From Episyrphus balteatus (Eukaryota > Arthropoda > Insecta > Diptera > Syrphidae): a DNA stretch of 64,000 nucleotides. The DNA is taken from positions 166,133,718-166,197,717 of the forward strand of contig NC_079134.1 of assembly GCF_945859705.1 (NCBI RefSeq). Direction: 5' to 3'. This document shows positions 49,076-58,735 of the stretch, one piece after another. The notes under the pieces are model-generated. The model did not search any database. It saw nothing but the letters and a program-made list of their open reading frames with translations, and was not told the DNA's origin. Numbering within the stretch: the first letter of the stretch is position 1; every line of letters starts with the position of its first letter. The position numbers and the translations under genes are program-made.

Positions 49076-49740
49076 GTTTGAGGAATACCGTCACCTGAAA
49101 AAGTACCATTTTTAAAAACAAAAATTGTAAATTTTTACTAATTTGAAGGCGCTTTGTGTTTATTCGTTAATTGCAGACGAAGTTTGATCGGCAAGAAGAT
49201 TTCACGTGACAATAATAATATCACCATTATTATATTATTTATGATATGATGAATAAATAATTTTGAGTAATGAATTTTGGAAAAAGAATACAATTTTATT
49301 AACTTTCAATACATTTGAAATTGAATTGAAATAGTTTTGTATTATCTTTTAATAGAATTATTATTAGAAATTAATACCTACTACCTATGCGAATTTTAAT
49401 ATAAAAAAATTAAATTTTAATATGCAATAGTTAAAATACAGTACATTTGTTATAAAATTGTTATACATATGTAAAATTTATTTTTTTAATAAAATTTTTA
49501 TTTAAAAGTAATACAATTGTATTAAAAAATATTCTTCAAATACAAATATTAAATTTTAATTTAGATATTTTGTATTAAGGAAAAAAAAATTAATATTTGT
49601 TATGTTTTAAATTTTAATACATTTCTTTTGTAGACCTATATGTAACCCAAAAAATATTAAAAAATACTCCAGAATTTTTAATTTTGTATCAAGGTCAGTG
49701 ATACTTTTTTTGCTTTTAAAGAAATCGTTACAAACCATAA

Positions 49741-49930
49741 GGAGGTATCCAATTATCCATACCTCCCCTAATAACGGCCATATTATTCACTAGTTTAAAA
49801 AATACATCTGGATGTAAAGAAATTGAAATGTCAAAAATAAATCTAAATCCATTATATTCACTATCTCACAGAGAAAAAAATAGTAATTTTTAACTATTTT
49901 CATAGTAAAAATCGGTAAAATTTTTCTCTG
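49741..49930. repeat. Two small hairpins
   Basis: GGAGGTAT facing ATACCTCC forms a compact palindrome at about 49741-49766. At 49869-49930 CAGAGAAAAA faces TTTTTCTCTG across 62 bp with partly complementary interior, which resembles a miniature element. No target duplication is clear. Confidence 0.5.
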
Positions 49931-49989
49931 ACTGGTTAAAACGGCAGAAGTTGTAACATCTTATTACATTTGTATGGGGATGGGGATTA

Positions 49990-50711
49990 AGGTGGGTGAA
50001 AAAAATCGAAATTCTTTTTTTTTGATTTTGTACTTAGAAAAATCGATTGCTAGACACCTCTAGAATATACACTAAAAATATGAGCTCTTTATAATGGGAA
50101 GGTCCTCCGCTTTGCAATTTTCCATTTTTACATCAAGCTTCTATTAAAAAAAAATATTTTTTTTTATTAATTTGACTTTTTAGCAAATTTCTTTTCAAAT
50201 TCTTGTAGGAAATTGAACGCTCTACAAAAAAAGGCCTTATACACTTTTTTCGTTTATCTAACCGTTGAATAGATATTTGAGGTCAAAAAATCGAGAAAAT
50301 CTTTAAAAATTCGTTTTTTGTTCTTAATTTTGTAACAAATTGAAAAATTATAATAATCAAACGCGCAAGACATATTCTTGTTGGAAATTGATTGCTCCAC
50401 AAAAAAGATCTTATTAACTTTTTTCATTAATCTAACCATTCTAAAGATATTCGAGGTCAAAGTTAAAAAAAATTATAAAAACATTTTATATTTTTAAAAA
50501 TCTTCCAGTTCACTGAAAATTCATTATTTTCAATTTAGCAAGATATATTCTTGTAGGGGCTTAATCGTTCTACAAAAAATTCCTTGGCATCAAATTGATT
50601 GCTTTAACCGTTTAGAAGATATTCGTATCCAAATCGCAATGCATACGGGTCATAAGAAAACTATTGAAACCAGTGAGCATTGGTTTGGATACGAATATTT
50701 TGACCCACCCT
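49990..50711. mobile_element. TIR element with GGTGGGT ends and three ~172-bp internal repeats
   Basis: AGGTGGGTGAAAA at the left faces TTTTGACCCACCCT at the right (11 of 13 matched). Inside, TATTCTTGTAGG, then GCTCTACAAAAAA, TCTAACCGTT and GATATTCGAGGTC recur at about 50200, 50374 and 50546, a spacing of 172-174 bp. The 68-residue minus frame at 50254 is a chance frame. Confidence 0.65.
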
Positions 50712-50999
50712 AAAAGGGATACACTCGGGCTACGTGATCGGTCGGCACCTGTCCCATCTAAATAACTACGAAAAGATACTTACATTTTCATAAACAACCC
50801 GTCTCTCTCATATTTCAAAGTTTTTTTTTTTTTCGATTACATTACTGAATTCCTTCCATTTATTGAACATCCATTACTTACCATTTTTATTTTCAACTGA
50901 AAAGAAATATCCATGAATCAACTTCCCATTTGGAAAACAACGAAGCAAGAAAAAAAAATACAAGTGAATTTTTGATTTCATAAATTTTTTCGATAAAAA

Positions 51000-51818
51000 A
51001 TATTTTTTGTTTATTTCATTGTAAACATATAATTATTATGTAAAGAGAGATACTTATACACAAAAGCTTATACACATCTTAAAAATTAATTTTTTTACAC
51101 TATTTTATTTTTTGTTCGCTTACTTATTAATATAAATAATAATTTAGAAAAAGAGTGCTAATATTATAATAATAACTTATAATTTATATACACTTATTTA
51201 GTAATATTTATATTTTTTTAAATAACAAAAAACAATAAAAAAAAAAATTAAACACACAATATTGTGACATAAAAAATATAGAAAAACCGTGTTTGAACAC
51301 AATAACTACTATAAGCATACTGCATAATAATATACGACGAGTGTATCTACTAAAATACTACTTTAATCTTACTTAATCTTTTAAAAAGCTGTAACTTAAT
51401 AATAATTTATTATTATTTTTATTTTAACATAAGTTAGTATTTTTTTTTTGTTTTTATTTATTTGTCAGGCAAATAAAACATTTATATTTAAATAAAAATT
51501 ATATTTTGTTTAAAAACTAATTTAACAAGTGAAAATAAAAAATTAACTAATTATTTAAATGGCATTTTTTTTGTTTTGTTTTTAATAATTCATTGTCTGT
51601 TTTTTTTTTTATTATTTTTTTTAATTAAGCTTAAAATTATCATTCTTTTATGTGGTCTTATTTCTTCTTACTCTTAATTTTAATTATTTACAAAGGCGGG
51701 CCCAGGACGGCCCTGGATTTATTTTACATTACAACAAAAAATTTTAAAGGTGAAAGGAACGTTTTTAGTTTTGGAATCGTAGGGAGGCTCTGGGAGAAAA
51801 TAAAGGAATTATATTCCA
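51000..51818 (-). other. Probable Psc 3' untranslated region and downstream flank
   Basis: Extremely AT-rich sequence follows the TAA stop. Minus-strand AATAAA hexamers (TTTATT on the plus strand) occur at about 51718-51723, 51453-51462, 51406-51411 and 51010-51015, so several poly(A) sites are possible. The true end cannot be chosen without transcript data. The 65-residue plus-strand open frame at 51650 has no coding character. Confidence 0.4.
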
Positions 51819-54800
51819 TTAACATTCATATTTGGATGAGGCTCTAGACTCAGTGTTGGGATTTGAGACAACAGGGGTGGACTTGGTCGAGGAGGATGAG
51901 GGACTTTTTTGTTCGTCCATTGTCACAAAAATTTCGCCATTCTTAGAATCCATATTCTTTAGCTTTTGCATGTATTGTTCGAGGGCTTCATTTCCAGCCC
52001 GACGCATTCGTGAAAAGTGCTCCATGATGTAGGCCTGTGGGTAGCTGTATATCGAAGCATATTGGGGTTGTTGATAGGGGAAGAATATATTTGAAGGAGC
52101 AACATTGTGTCCGATATTCGAACCGTTCTGATGAGCTGCAGTTTGAGCTTTCGCCCGGAGCATTGTTTCATTGATGAACTTGTTTAGATCAGCTTGAGAG
52201 GGCTGTGGGACTCCTAAAGGTGGCATGACAATATTTGGAATTTGTTGTGGCAACTTTTTCACCGACAAAAGAGGGAACTCTGGACCTAAGGGTTGTTGTT
52301 GCACCTTAGGAGAGCTCTTACTCTTGGCAGCACTGTTGTTAGTGGGCAGGTTTACTGGTGAAGTATTTGGAGATGAAACCTTAACTCCAAGATTCAATGG
52401 AGGCGATTTCTTCGCAGTGTTACCGTTCATTGGGGACATATTAACATTCGGCGGGGTAGGAGATTTCTTCATTGTTGACTGCTTTTTAGGCAAATTCTTT
52501 TGGTTAACCGGTGCAGGCAGGGGGTTATTTTGTAGAAATTGACTCAACATTTCCGTAGCCTTTTGGTCTGGAGTAGTTCGCGGTAAAATGTGACGGAATT
52601 TCTTTGAAGTTGGATATTCCGTTGAACTTTTGGGCGAACCAGACTCGGAGCCAGATCTCTTTTCCGCCGAATTTGGAGCCGATCCACTTGAACGTTTATC
52701 AGGACTTGGAGTCTTTTTACCATCTCCAGGTGATGTCGTACTCGAAACAACTTTTTGATTCTTCTTTTCAATCGGATTCAAGGGTGGAAGTTGCTTTGGA
52801 GCGGATGTTATTGTCATTGTCATTGTTGGAGTGGTGGTAGTTTTCGATGACATGGTACTTCTGACACCTTGTGGTGACTTGGGATTCATAATACTGTGAA
52901 TGGTCAGCGATTGATTGATATTTTGTGGTTGCTGAGGAGGAGGAGGCTGTTTAATTGGCTGTGGTTGAGATTGTTGTTGTTGTTGTTGCCTTTGTTGTTG
53001 TTGTTGTTTGATATCATTTTCTGGTCCAACTGGAGTATCGGGAATCTTTAAGATTTCAATGTAATTATTCACAGGACTTTTGAGCTTTGAATTGAATGAA
53101 CTATTGGCAGGCATTTCACCATCTTCACGGGTTATTGTGATTGACAGTGAAGATGGAATACTGATATTGCAGGAATTAAGCAGAGATTTCACTTTCAGCT
53201 GCTTCTCAGGGGGATCCTCGACAGGACTGGGACTTTTCGAAAATGGATAGTTTCGTTTTAGGTGCTTCTCTAATATGCTATCATCCATTTTTTGTGGAGA
53301 TGTGTTTTGGGCGGGCGGCGAAGAACTATTACTACCACCAAGTTCAGGCTTTTTGGTAGGTGGCGCTGGGAACAGACTAGACATTTGGTTATTATTTCCG
53401 CCTAGGACACTTTGCAAGTAATTCGAACTCGAATTTGGTTTTGGAGTATATTTATAGGTGGGTTGTGTTGGAATATTGTAGTTGGGCACATATTGTGGCG
53501 AATTCGGGGAGTAGATAGGCGAATTCGGAGTATACATTGGAGTGCGACAGCCTGGAGGAACTTCATTTCCTCGTGATTTACTCGCATTGAATAGAGCAAA
53601 GTTAAGGTAGTTTGAAATATTTCCATTTTTCCCAGCATTCGGAGTTGTATTACCTACCACCGGTGATGGGGTCTTATTACCCGCAGGCTGTGGTGATCCC
53701 ATCACCGTTGTTTTTGGGCCATAAATCTTTTTCTTTGAACCTTCATTGGATGGAATTGATTTGATTTCAGTGCCAGCATCTTTAAGAATCTTATTCATGT
53801 CGTTGGGAATGTTTGCAAATGGATTTGGTCTACCTCCTTTGGGTAGAATGGGTTGGAAACGCTTAGCAACTGGCGTTCGACTTCCAGGAGAAGCTTTATG
53901 TGGACCATTCATTGGATGTGGTGTTAGAGAACCGGGAGGTGCAAATTTGACAGGAAGCTTATTAGGCTTTTTTACTGGTTCACTTGGTGGTTTCATGCCA
54001 TTCTTTGGTGGTGGTGCAACAGCTGGTGCAGGCGGTGGAGGAAGATTGTTAGGGACAACTAACTTTGGAGGTGATAGAGTTATTGACATTGGCGCAACAC
54101 TAACTGGTGGTGGCATTAGTTTCTCATCGGCTTTTTCGCTTTCCTTCTTGCGGGCAGCATCTTTATCTTTTGGTTTTGTGATCTTTTCATCCTTCTTTTG
54201 AGGTTCAGCAGGCGGTAGCAAAGGCAACTTAATTTTGAAATTGTCTGGAGTAAGAGTTGGTTCGAAGACGCACTTTTGCTTCTTTGATGCGCTCTTAATT
54301 ACATCCTTGCTCTTTCGTTTTGTTGGTAGATTTAAAGGAGGACCCATTAGGGTGGTAACAGGTGGAAAAGGCACAACGGGCTTTGGTGGAACTGGTGAAA
54401 AGGTCAATGTTAAGGGTTCTAGTTTTTTCACTTCCTTTTTGGGTGGAGATGGTGGAAGATCTTTTTTCGGTGTTAGGGCGAATGACTTTAAAAATTGTGA
54501 TTGTGGATCTTCAAATTCGTTGACTGGAGGTGGAGTGGGAGATTTAGGGTATCTGGGAGATTTCGATGATTTTGGGGATTTTGGTGATTTAGGGGATTTT
54601 GGAGATTTGGGGGACTTGGGAGATTTTGTGGGCTTTGAACTGGCTGGACTGACTCTTCCAGCTTTTATTGTCAATGGTGGAACTGTCAAAGGCGATGAAG
54701 CACGGCCTTTTCTAAAATCCCTTAGAGCCTTGGCAGCAGTACTCAAACTTTTGTCCTTTTTATTCTTGACTTTCCATTCTTTTTCTGGCTTCACAGGCTT

Positions 54801-55662
54801 AACAATTTCTTTTCGATTAGGATCAGACATGTTAATGATGGTAACACTATTTTGCTTAGACAAGTCTATTTTTAGTTTAATATTCTCGACTTTTCGTTCG
54901 TCTTTCTCTGGGGGTGAGATGTCCTTCTGTTTGTGAGATTTACTACTCAAACTCTTTCCTGACGATTCACTGCTTGGAGATGCAAGTGATTTGGATTGTT
55001 TACTGGGCTTACTCACAAGAGTTATTTTAAGTTTATTAGTCTTTTGAGGTTCACTCTCAGGTGTGGAATCTTTGACAGGAATTTGTATTTCTTTCAAAGG
55101 AGCTGGTGGTTCTTTAAAAGGTACGAGCTGCATTTGCTTTTCTACAACCGCCGATGGAGTCTCTTTAATTGGACTTTTGTCAATTTCTTCCTTAATTTCA
55201 GATACAATTTTCAATAGATCTGACATTGGGGTAGGACTCGGACTTGGTTTATTGTGAATTACTGTCATACCAACAGGTGGCAAATTAACAGTCAATTTCT
55301 CAACCACAGGTGTTGGTAATTCTACCTTCGGTTCTACTGGTATAATTTGTTTTGCAGGTTGGTTATTGACTTTCACTTTCGGTTTGATCCTTCTTAGTCT
55401 TTGTTTTACTCTAAAGTAAAATCTCATTGGAGCATCACGCTTCCATGTGTAGATGTAAGCAACATCCATTAATGTATAATGATCGAGAAGAACTATTGTC
55501 TTCACTTTGTACATGATATCAATGCTGAATAGACTTGTATCGATGTCAAATTTACCATAGACGAATTTCTTTAAATGATTTACAGTAAATATCGCAGGAC
55601 ATTGAAGGTATTTAGGCTTTAGAAGTGATGTCATCATTTCGTCGTTTATATTGACGTGTTCA
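51819..55662 (-). CDS. Psc: Psc (Posterior sex combs) orthologue, 3'-terminal coding exon
   Basis: This is the final coding exon of a Polycomb-group PSC/Su(z)2 protein, the PRC1 subunit that compacts chromatin (family knowledge). It is open for 1280 codons to TAA at 51819-51821. The acceptor AG lies at 55663-55664 after a pyrimidine tract. The exon's first base completes an Asp codon begun in the upstream exon, so the ATG at 55637 is internal. The first ~90 residues are the C-terminal part of the RAWUL ubiquitin-like domain (KKFVYGKFDID, YKVKTIVLLD, YTWKRDAPMRFYFRV). A long disordered tail follows, rich in Pro, Ser and Lys. Counting from Met55637, it has a KSP array near residue 350, a basic KRKSK/SKKQK patch near 440, KRFQPILPKGGRPNPFANIP near 615, CTD-like YTPNSPIYSPNSPQY near 705 and a Gln tract near 880. 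The PNPFANIP and GCRTPMYTPNSP blocks match what I recall of Drosophila PSC and favour Psc over Su(z)2. Confidence 0.93.
52925..53010 (-). repeat. Glutamine-rich CAA/CAG tract in Psc
   Basis: A run of mostly CAA codons, with some CAG, encodes QQQQQRQQQQQQ followed by a Pro/Gln stretch (SQPQP, PPPPQQPQ). Mixed codons lower its tendency to expand. Such tracts vary in length between insect orthologues. Confidence 0.85.
54535..54645 (-). repeat. 9-bp tandem repeat in Psc encoding (KSP)n
   Basis: About ten units of a 9-bp coding repeat give Lys-Ser-Pro triplets (KSPKSPKSPKSP..., ending KSSKSPRYPKSP). Third positions vary between units, which suggests selection on the protein as well as slippage. 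SPKK/KSP-type motifs occur in histone H1 tails and bind DNA or are phosphorylated by proline-directed kinases (family knowledge). The role here is inference. Confidence 0.8.
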
Positions 55663-55820
55663 CTGGAAGGAAAAAAAGAAGAAGAAAATTCGAAATTAGA
55701 CCTTGAAAATGGTAAGCAAGTGAGAAAAGAGAGGTTTTGCGTACATTAACTAATTTCTATAATTTTTAATTTTTTAAATAAAATGTTTAAATTATTTTGT
55801 TTTTTAAAAATTTTTGAATA

Positions 55821-56517
55821 AAAATGTATCACCCTGTCGGAAGATATGAAAATATTGCAAATGGCCGCGAATGTCAATTTAGTTTTGACATTTCAACTCT
55901 TGATCATTTCGGCATTTTGTAAATGGCCGCCATTGTCAATTAAGTTTTGACATTTGAGCTTCCGATGATTTGGAAGATGTCAAAGAATTTTGCAAATGGC
56001 CGCGATTAGGGGGGTTCACATTGACCAACTTACCGGACAGACCGATTGTCATTTTGCCTGATGGCTGAATTATATTTTTCGTTCACACTCATCAGACAAT
56101 TTTCATCAAAACCCATTTTTCATCTTATTTTTAATGTATCTTTCACCTATTCTGCTCTCAAATTCAAGAGAATGGATTATCACTGTCTGCCGGACAGACA
56201 TGTCGTTCAATTGACTAACATGTCCGTCCGACCACCAAAAAATCAAAATTTTTTGAAAACCATCCGGCAAACCGGACAGGTCGTCGGATGGGTGTTCACA
56301 CTATCAAAACAGCATCAGATCAGACCAAACGGCGGCTGGTCTGTCCGGTAAGTTAGTCAATGTGAACCCCCCTATTGTCAATATATTTTGACAATTCGGC
56401 TTTCGAGTCTTTGCCGTCATTTATTCTGCATCTGTTTGTTCAACAAATGTCAAAATAAAATAGACAGTTGCAGCCATTTGCAAAACACATGCTTTTAATC
56501 ATAGGGTGATACATTTT
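55821..56517. mobile_element. TIR transposon (family T) in Psc intron, with internal ~70-bp repeats
   Basis: The ends are a perfect 15-bp inverted repeat, AAAATGTATCACCCT at 55821-55835 and its complement at 56503-56517. Inside are about three units of ~65-75 bp built on AAATGGCCGC followed by TGTCAATT...TTTTGACA. A smaller element interrupts the third unit at about 56007-56374. No transposase frame is present, so it is non-autonomous. A related copy lies at about 58340-58735. Confidence 0.75.
56007..56374. mobile_element. Nested TIR element with GGGGGGTTCACATTGA ends
   Basis: The inverted termini match over 34 bp with one mismatch. The left end begins TAGGGGGGTTCACATTGAC and the right end closes GTCAATGTGAACCCCCCTA. 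The ~365-bp element sits inside the third internal repeat of the family-T transposon, interrupting a cgcga/tgtcaat junction that is intact in the sister units. TA occurs at both ends, but the target duplication cannot be settled. The 101-residue open frame over it is a chance frame. Confidence 0.7.
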
Positions 56518-57175
56518 CATTTAGAAAAGTTTAATAGAGAACAAATTTTCACTAACGAAAAATATTTCAAAAAATAATGGATTCATTACTTTCGCTTCCG
56601 TTATAACTTGTTTGACAGTTGACATACAAAAACCCAAGTTTAATTGAGAAATATATTAAAGATGTCACCTTCAAAACAGGGAGCACACACAAAAAAGGAA
56701 TTTCTACCGATTTAACCATCAAAGTAGGTACATAACTCTTTTCATTAAACCACTCTCATACAGATTTGATGGAAAACTATTTACTTAAAACTTTGTTTAT
56801 TTCTACAACTAACGACGAAAAGAGGCTTTACGTCAAATAAACATTACTGTATTTTGTACAACGAACGACGGCATTTATTCCGGATTCCCTCTTTTCGAGT
56901 AAAGAGGAGACTTTTGCTTTTTCATTTTAATCTTCTGTGGGATATCACAGGATTATCCCACAGAGTTTACACAACCACCCACAAATGTGTACAAAAACAT
57001 TTGTATTTATATAGTTGAGTTTGTGTGTTAACATTGAAAGATAATAATACTGACAGTTCAAAGATCTGTCTGTCAAAATATATACACTTTGTAGAAAGAG
57101 AAGAAGGAATCAATAGAAAATGTATTATAGGTGTCTTATAGAAGCATATATAATTTATGTGTGATATAAACTTAC

Positions 57176-57379
57176 TCTATGTCAGCATATTCCAATGACA
57201 ACGACATATACTCCTTTGGACTGAATATCAAATGTTCGGTATCTTCACCCCTCTGTTCGGGTGTTGCTATTGCAGCATCTTCAGGCCGATTTTTATAGAA
57301 GGCACGTTTTCGTTTGAGTTCCTTTTCATATAATTCCGGTACCAATTTGTAGACAATCGCTTGTAACGTCGTATCAGGT
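57176..57379 (-). CDS. Psc: Psc orthologue, penultimate coding exon (RING-RAWUL linker and start of RAWUL)
   Basis: This 204-nt internal exon encodes about 67 residues, including PDTTLQAIVYKLVPELYEKE, KRKRAFYKNRPEDAA and HLIFSPKEYMSLSLEYADI. These are very close to fly PSC just after the RING finger and into the first strands of RAWUL (family knowledge). The acceptor is TTTATTTCCAG (AG at 57380-57381), and the donor is GTAAGT starting at 57175. The exon opens with one base that finishes a split codon. It ends with GA, which joins the T at 55662 to make GAT (Asp), so frame is kept across the 1513-bp intron. In-frame codons upstream of the acceptor (MCDFLFIS) are intronic. The preceding exon, which should hold the C3HC4 RING, is not visible in this window. 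Confidence 0.92.
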
Positions 57380-58339
57380 CTGGAAATAAATAGAAAATCA
57401 CACATAAAGTTAGATTAAATTGAACACACACAATCAGTATAAAAAGAAGAAAACCCTATATTTTAATCATTAAACGAACAGCAGTATGTTTCAGTTTTAA
57501 GATGATTTAAAGTTAGTGACCCCCAAGTGATTTAATCTTCATTGTGTGTTATGGTTGTCAAAGGCGACAAGATATTTCCATCAGCAGTTGAAAATTAAAA
57601 CGAACAAAAAAATATATAAAGAAGGGATATAATACAGCTAGCATCATCACGCATGAAAATCAACTCAAGTGTGGGTCGTTCGTTTCGAGAGTTCGATACA
57701 TAAAAATGTGTATTTTTTTGTTGTGTGTGAAATGTGAACGGACTTAAGAAGACCCACAGATTGGTCCTCTCTCTTGCAGTCGATCTTGGATTTCTTTTTT
57801 TATATGCATTGTGGATCTTTCTTCTTCATCTTTTTTTTTTTTATGTTCGTTATTAAATGATGGATGATTGCCTTAATTGAGTGGTGGGTATATGTATGAT
57901 AAAAGAGAAGCCGAAGAAGAGAAATAATAACAACAAACCTACAGCAGACACAAGGAGTAACAGAATGGGCACTTCAATATTAAAGTGTTTGTATTTTGGT
58001 CGAGTGGGTCATTCTTTTTACCATATTTCTTTAAATAATGGCCAACAATATATTTGTTTACATTGTTCGGACCAAGTATCTGTCTTTGACAGATGAATAT
58101 AGCTCAATTCTTCATCACTTCATTGGCTTCTGCCGTAAGTTGTATGAGTGATGACACAATGTGTAAAGTAAAATGTCATCGCAATTGAAGTTCTGTGTTT
58201 GAATTTTTATTTTTTGTATTTTGTCATCTAAAATGAGTCTTTAAAAATGAAAAGTTTAAGAAAAGCTACTATTTGACAGTCTATGTAAACAAAAAGATTT
58301 TATATGTGAATCATAATTTTTCTAACTGCACGGATATAT

Positions 58340-58735
58340 TTTAATTTGGTTAACAAATGCTTGACATTTTCATTTTAGTTTTGACATTTCAGCTTTCTAT
58401 GATTTTGAAGTTATCAAAGGCTTTTACAAGTGGCCGCCACTGTCAATTCTGTTTTGACTATCAATTTTGGATTATTTTGAAGAAGTCAATGCATTTTACA
58501 AATGGCCGCGACTGTCAATTTTATTTTGACTGTAAGTTTTCGATGATTTTGAAAATGTCAAAGGATTTTTGCAAATGGCCGCGACTGTCAATTTTGTTTT
58601 GACAATTCGAATTCGGCTTTCAAGGCGTTGGTTGTATGCATTCTGCATCTGTTTGTTTCATCAATGTCAAAACAAAACTGACAGTTGCAGCCATTTGCAA
58701 AATACATGCATTTATTCATAGGGTGATACATTTTC
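58340..58735. mobile_element. Second, left-truncated family-T element upstream of the Psc exons
   Basis: Three tandem ~70-bp units (at about 58431, 58501 and 58575) built on AARTGGCCGC and TGTCAATT...TTTTGAC precede a right end ending AGGGTGATACATTTT. This matches 56503-56517. The left terminal repeat is missing or eroded. The sister units give the empty-site sequence for the nested insertion at 56 kb. Confidence 0.65.

Larger units (their letters stand above)
55663..57175 (-). other. Psc intron between the two visible coding exons
   Basis: This 1513-bp intron runs from a GTAAGT donor (57170-57175) to a TTCCAG acceptor (ending 55663). It is a phase-2 intron: the split codon is GA|T. It contains a complete TIR transposon (55821-56517) that is itself interrupted by a smaller element (56007-56374). 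The rest is AT-rich with no gene-like open frame. Confidence 0.85.

Noticed and set aside
54235..54936. 233-residue plus-strand open frame, plus others at 52225, 53746 and 54996
   Set aside because: They lie antisense to the Psc exon and arise from its Pro/Ser/Lys codon use. The Gly/Asp/Leu/Phe texture mirrors the KSP repeats, and no domain is seen.
55635..55637. ATG at 55637 as the start of a complete protein
   Set aside because: The reading frame continues upstream to a good splice acceptor, and the RAWUL domain would be cut in half. The split codon joins cleanly with the exon at 57176.
51819..57379. Su(z)2 rather than Psc
   Set aside because: Both share the RING-RAWUL core, but the PNPFANIP and GCRTPMYTPNSP tail motifs match PSC as I remember it. 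Not excluded without an alignment.
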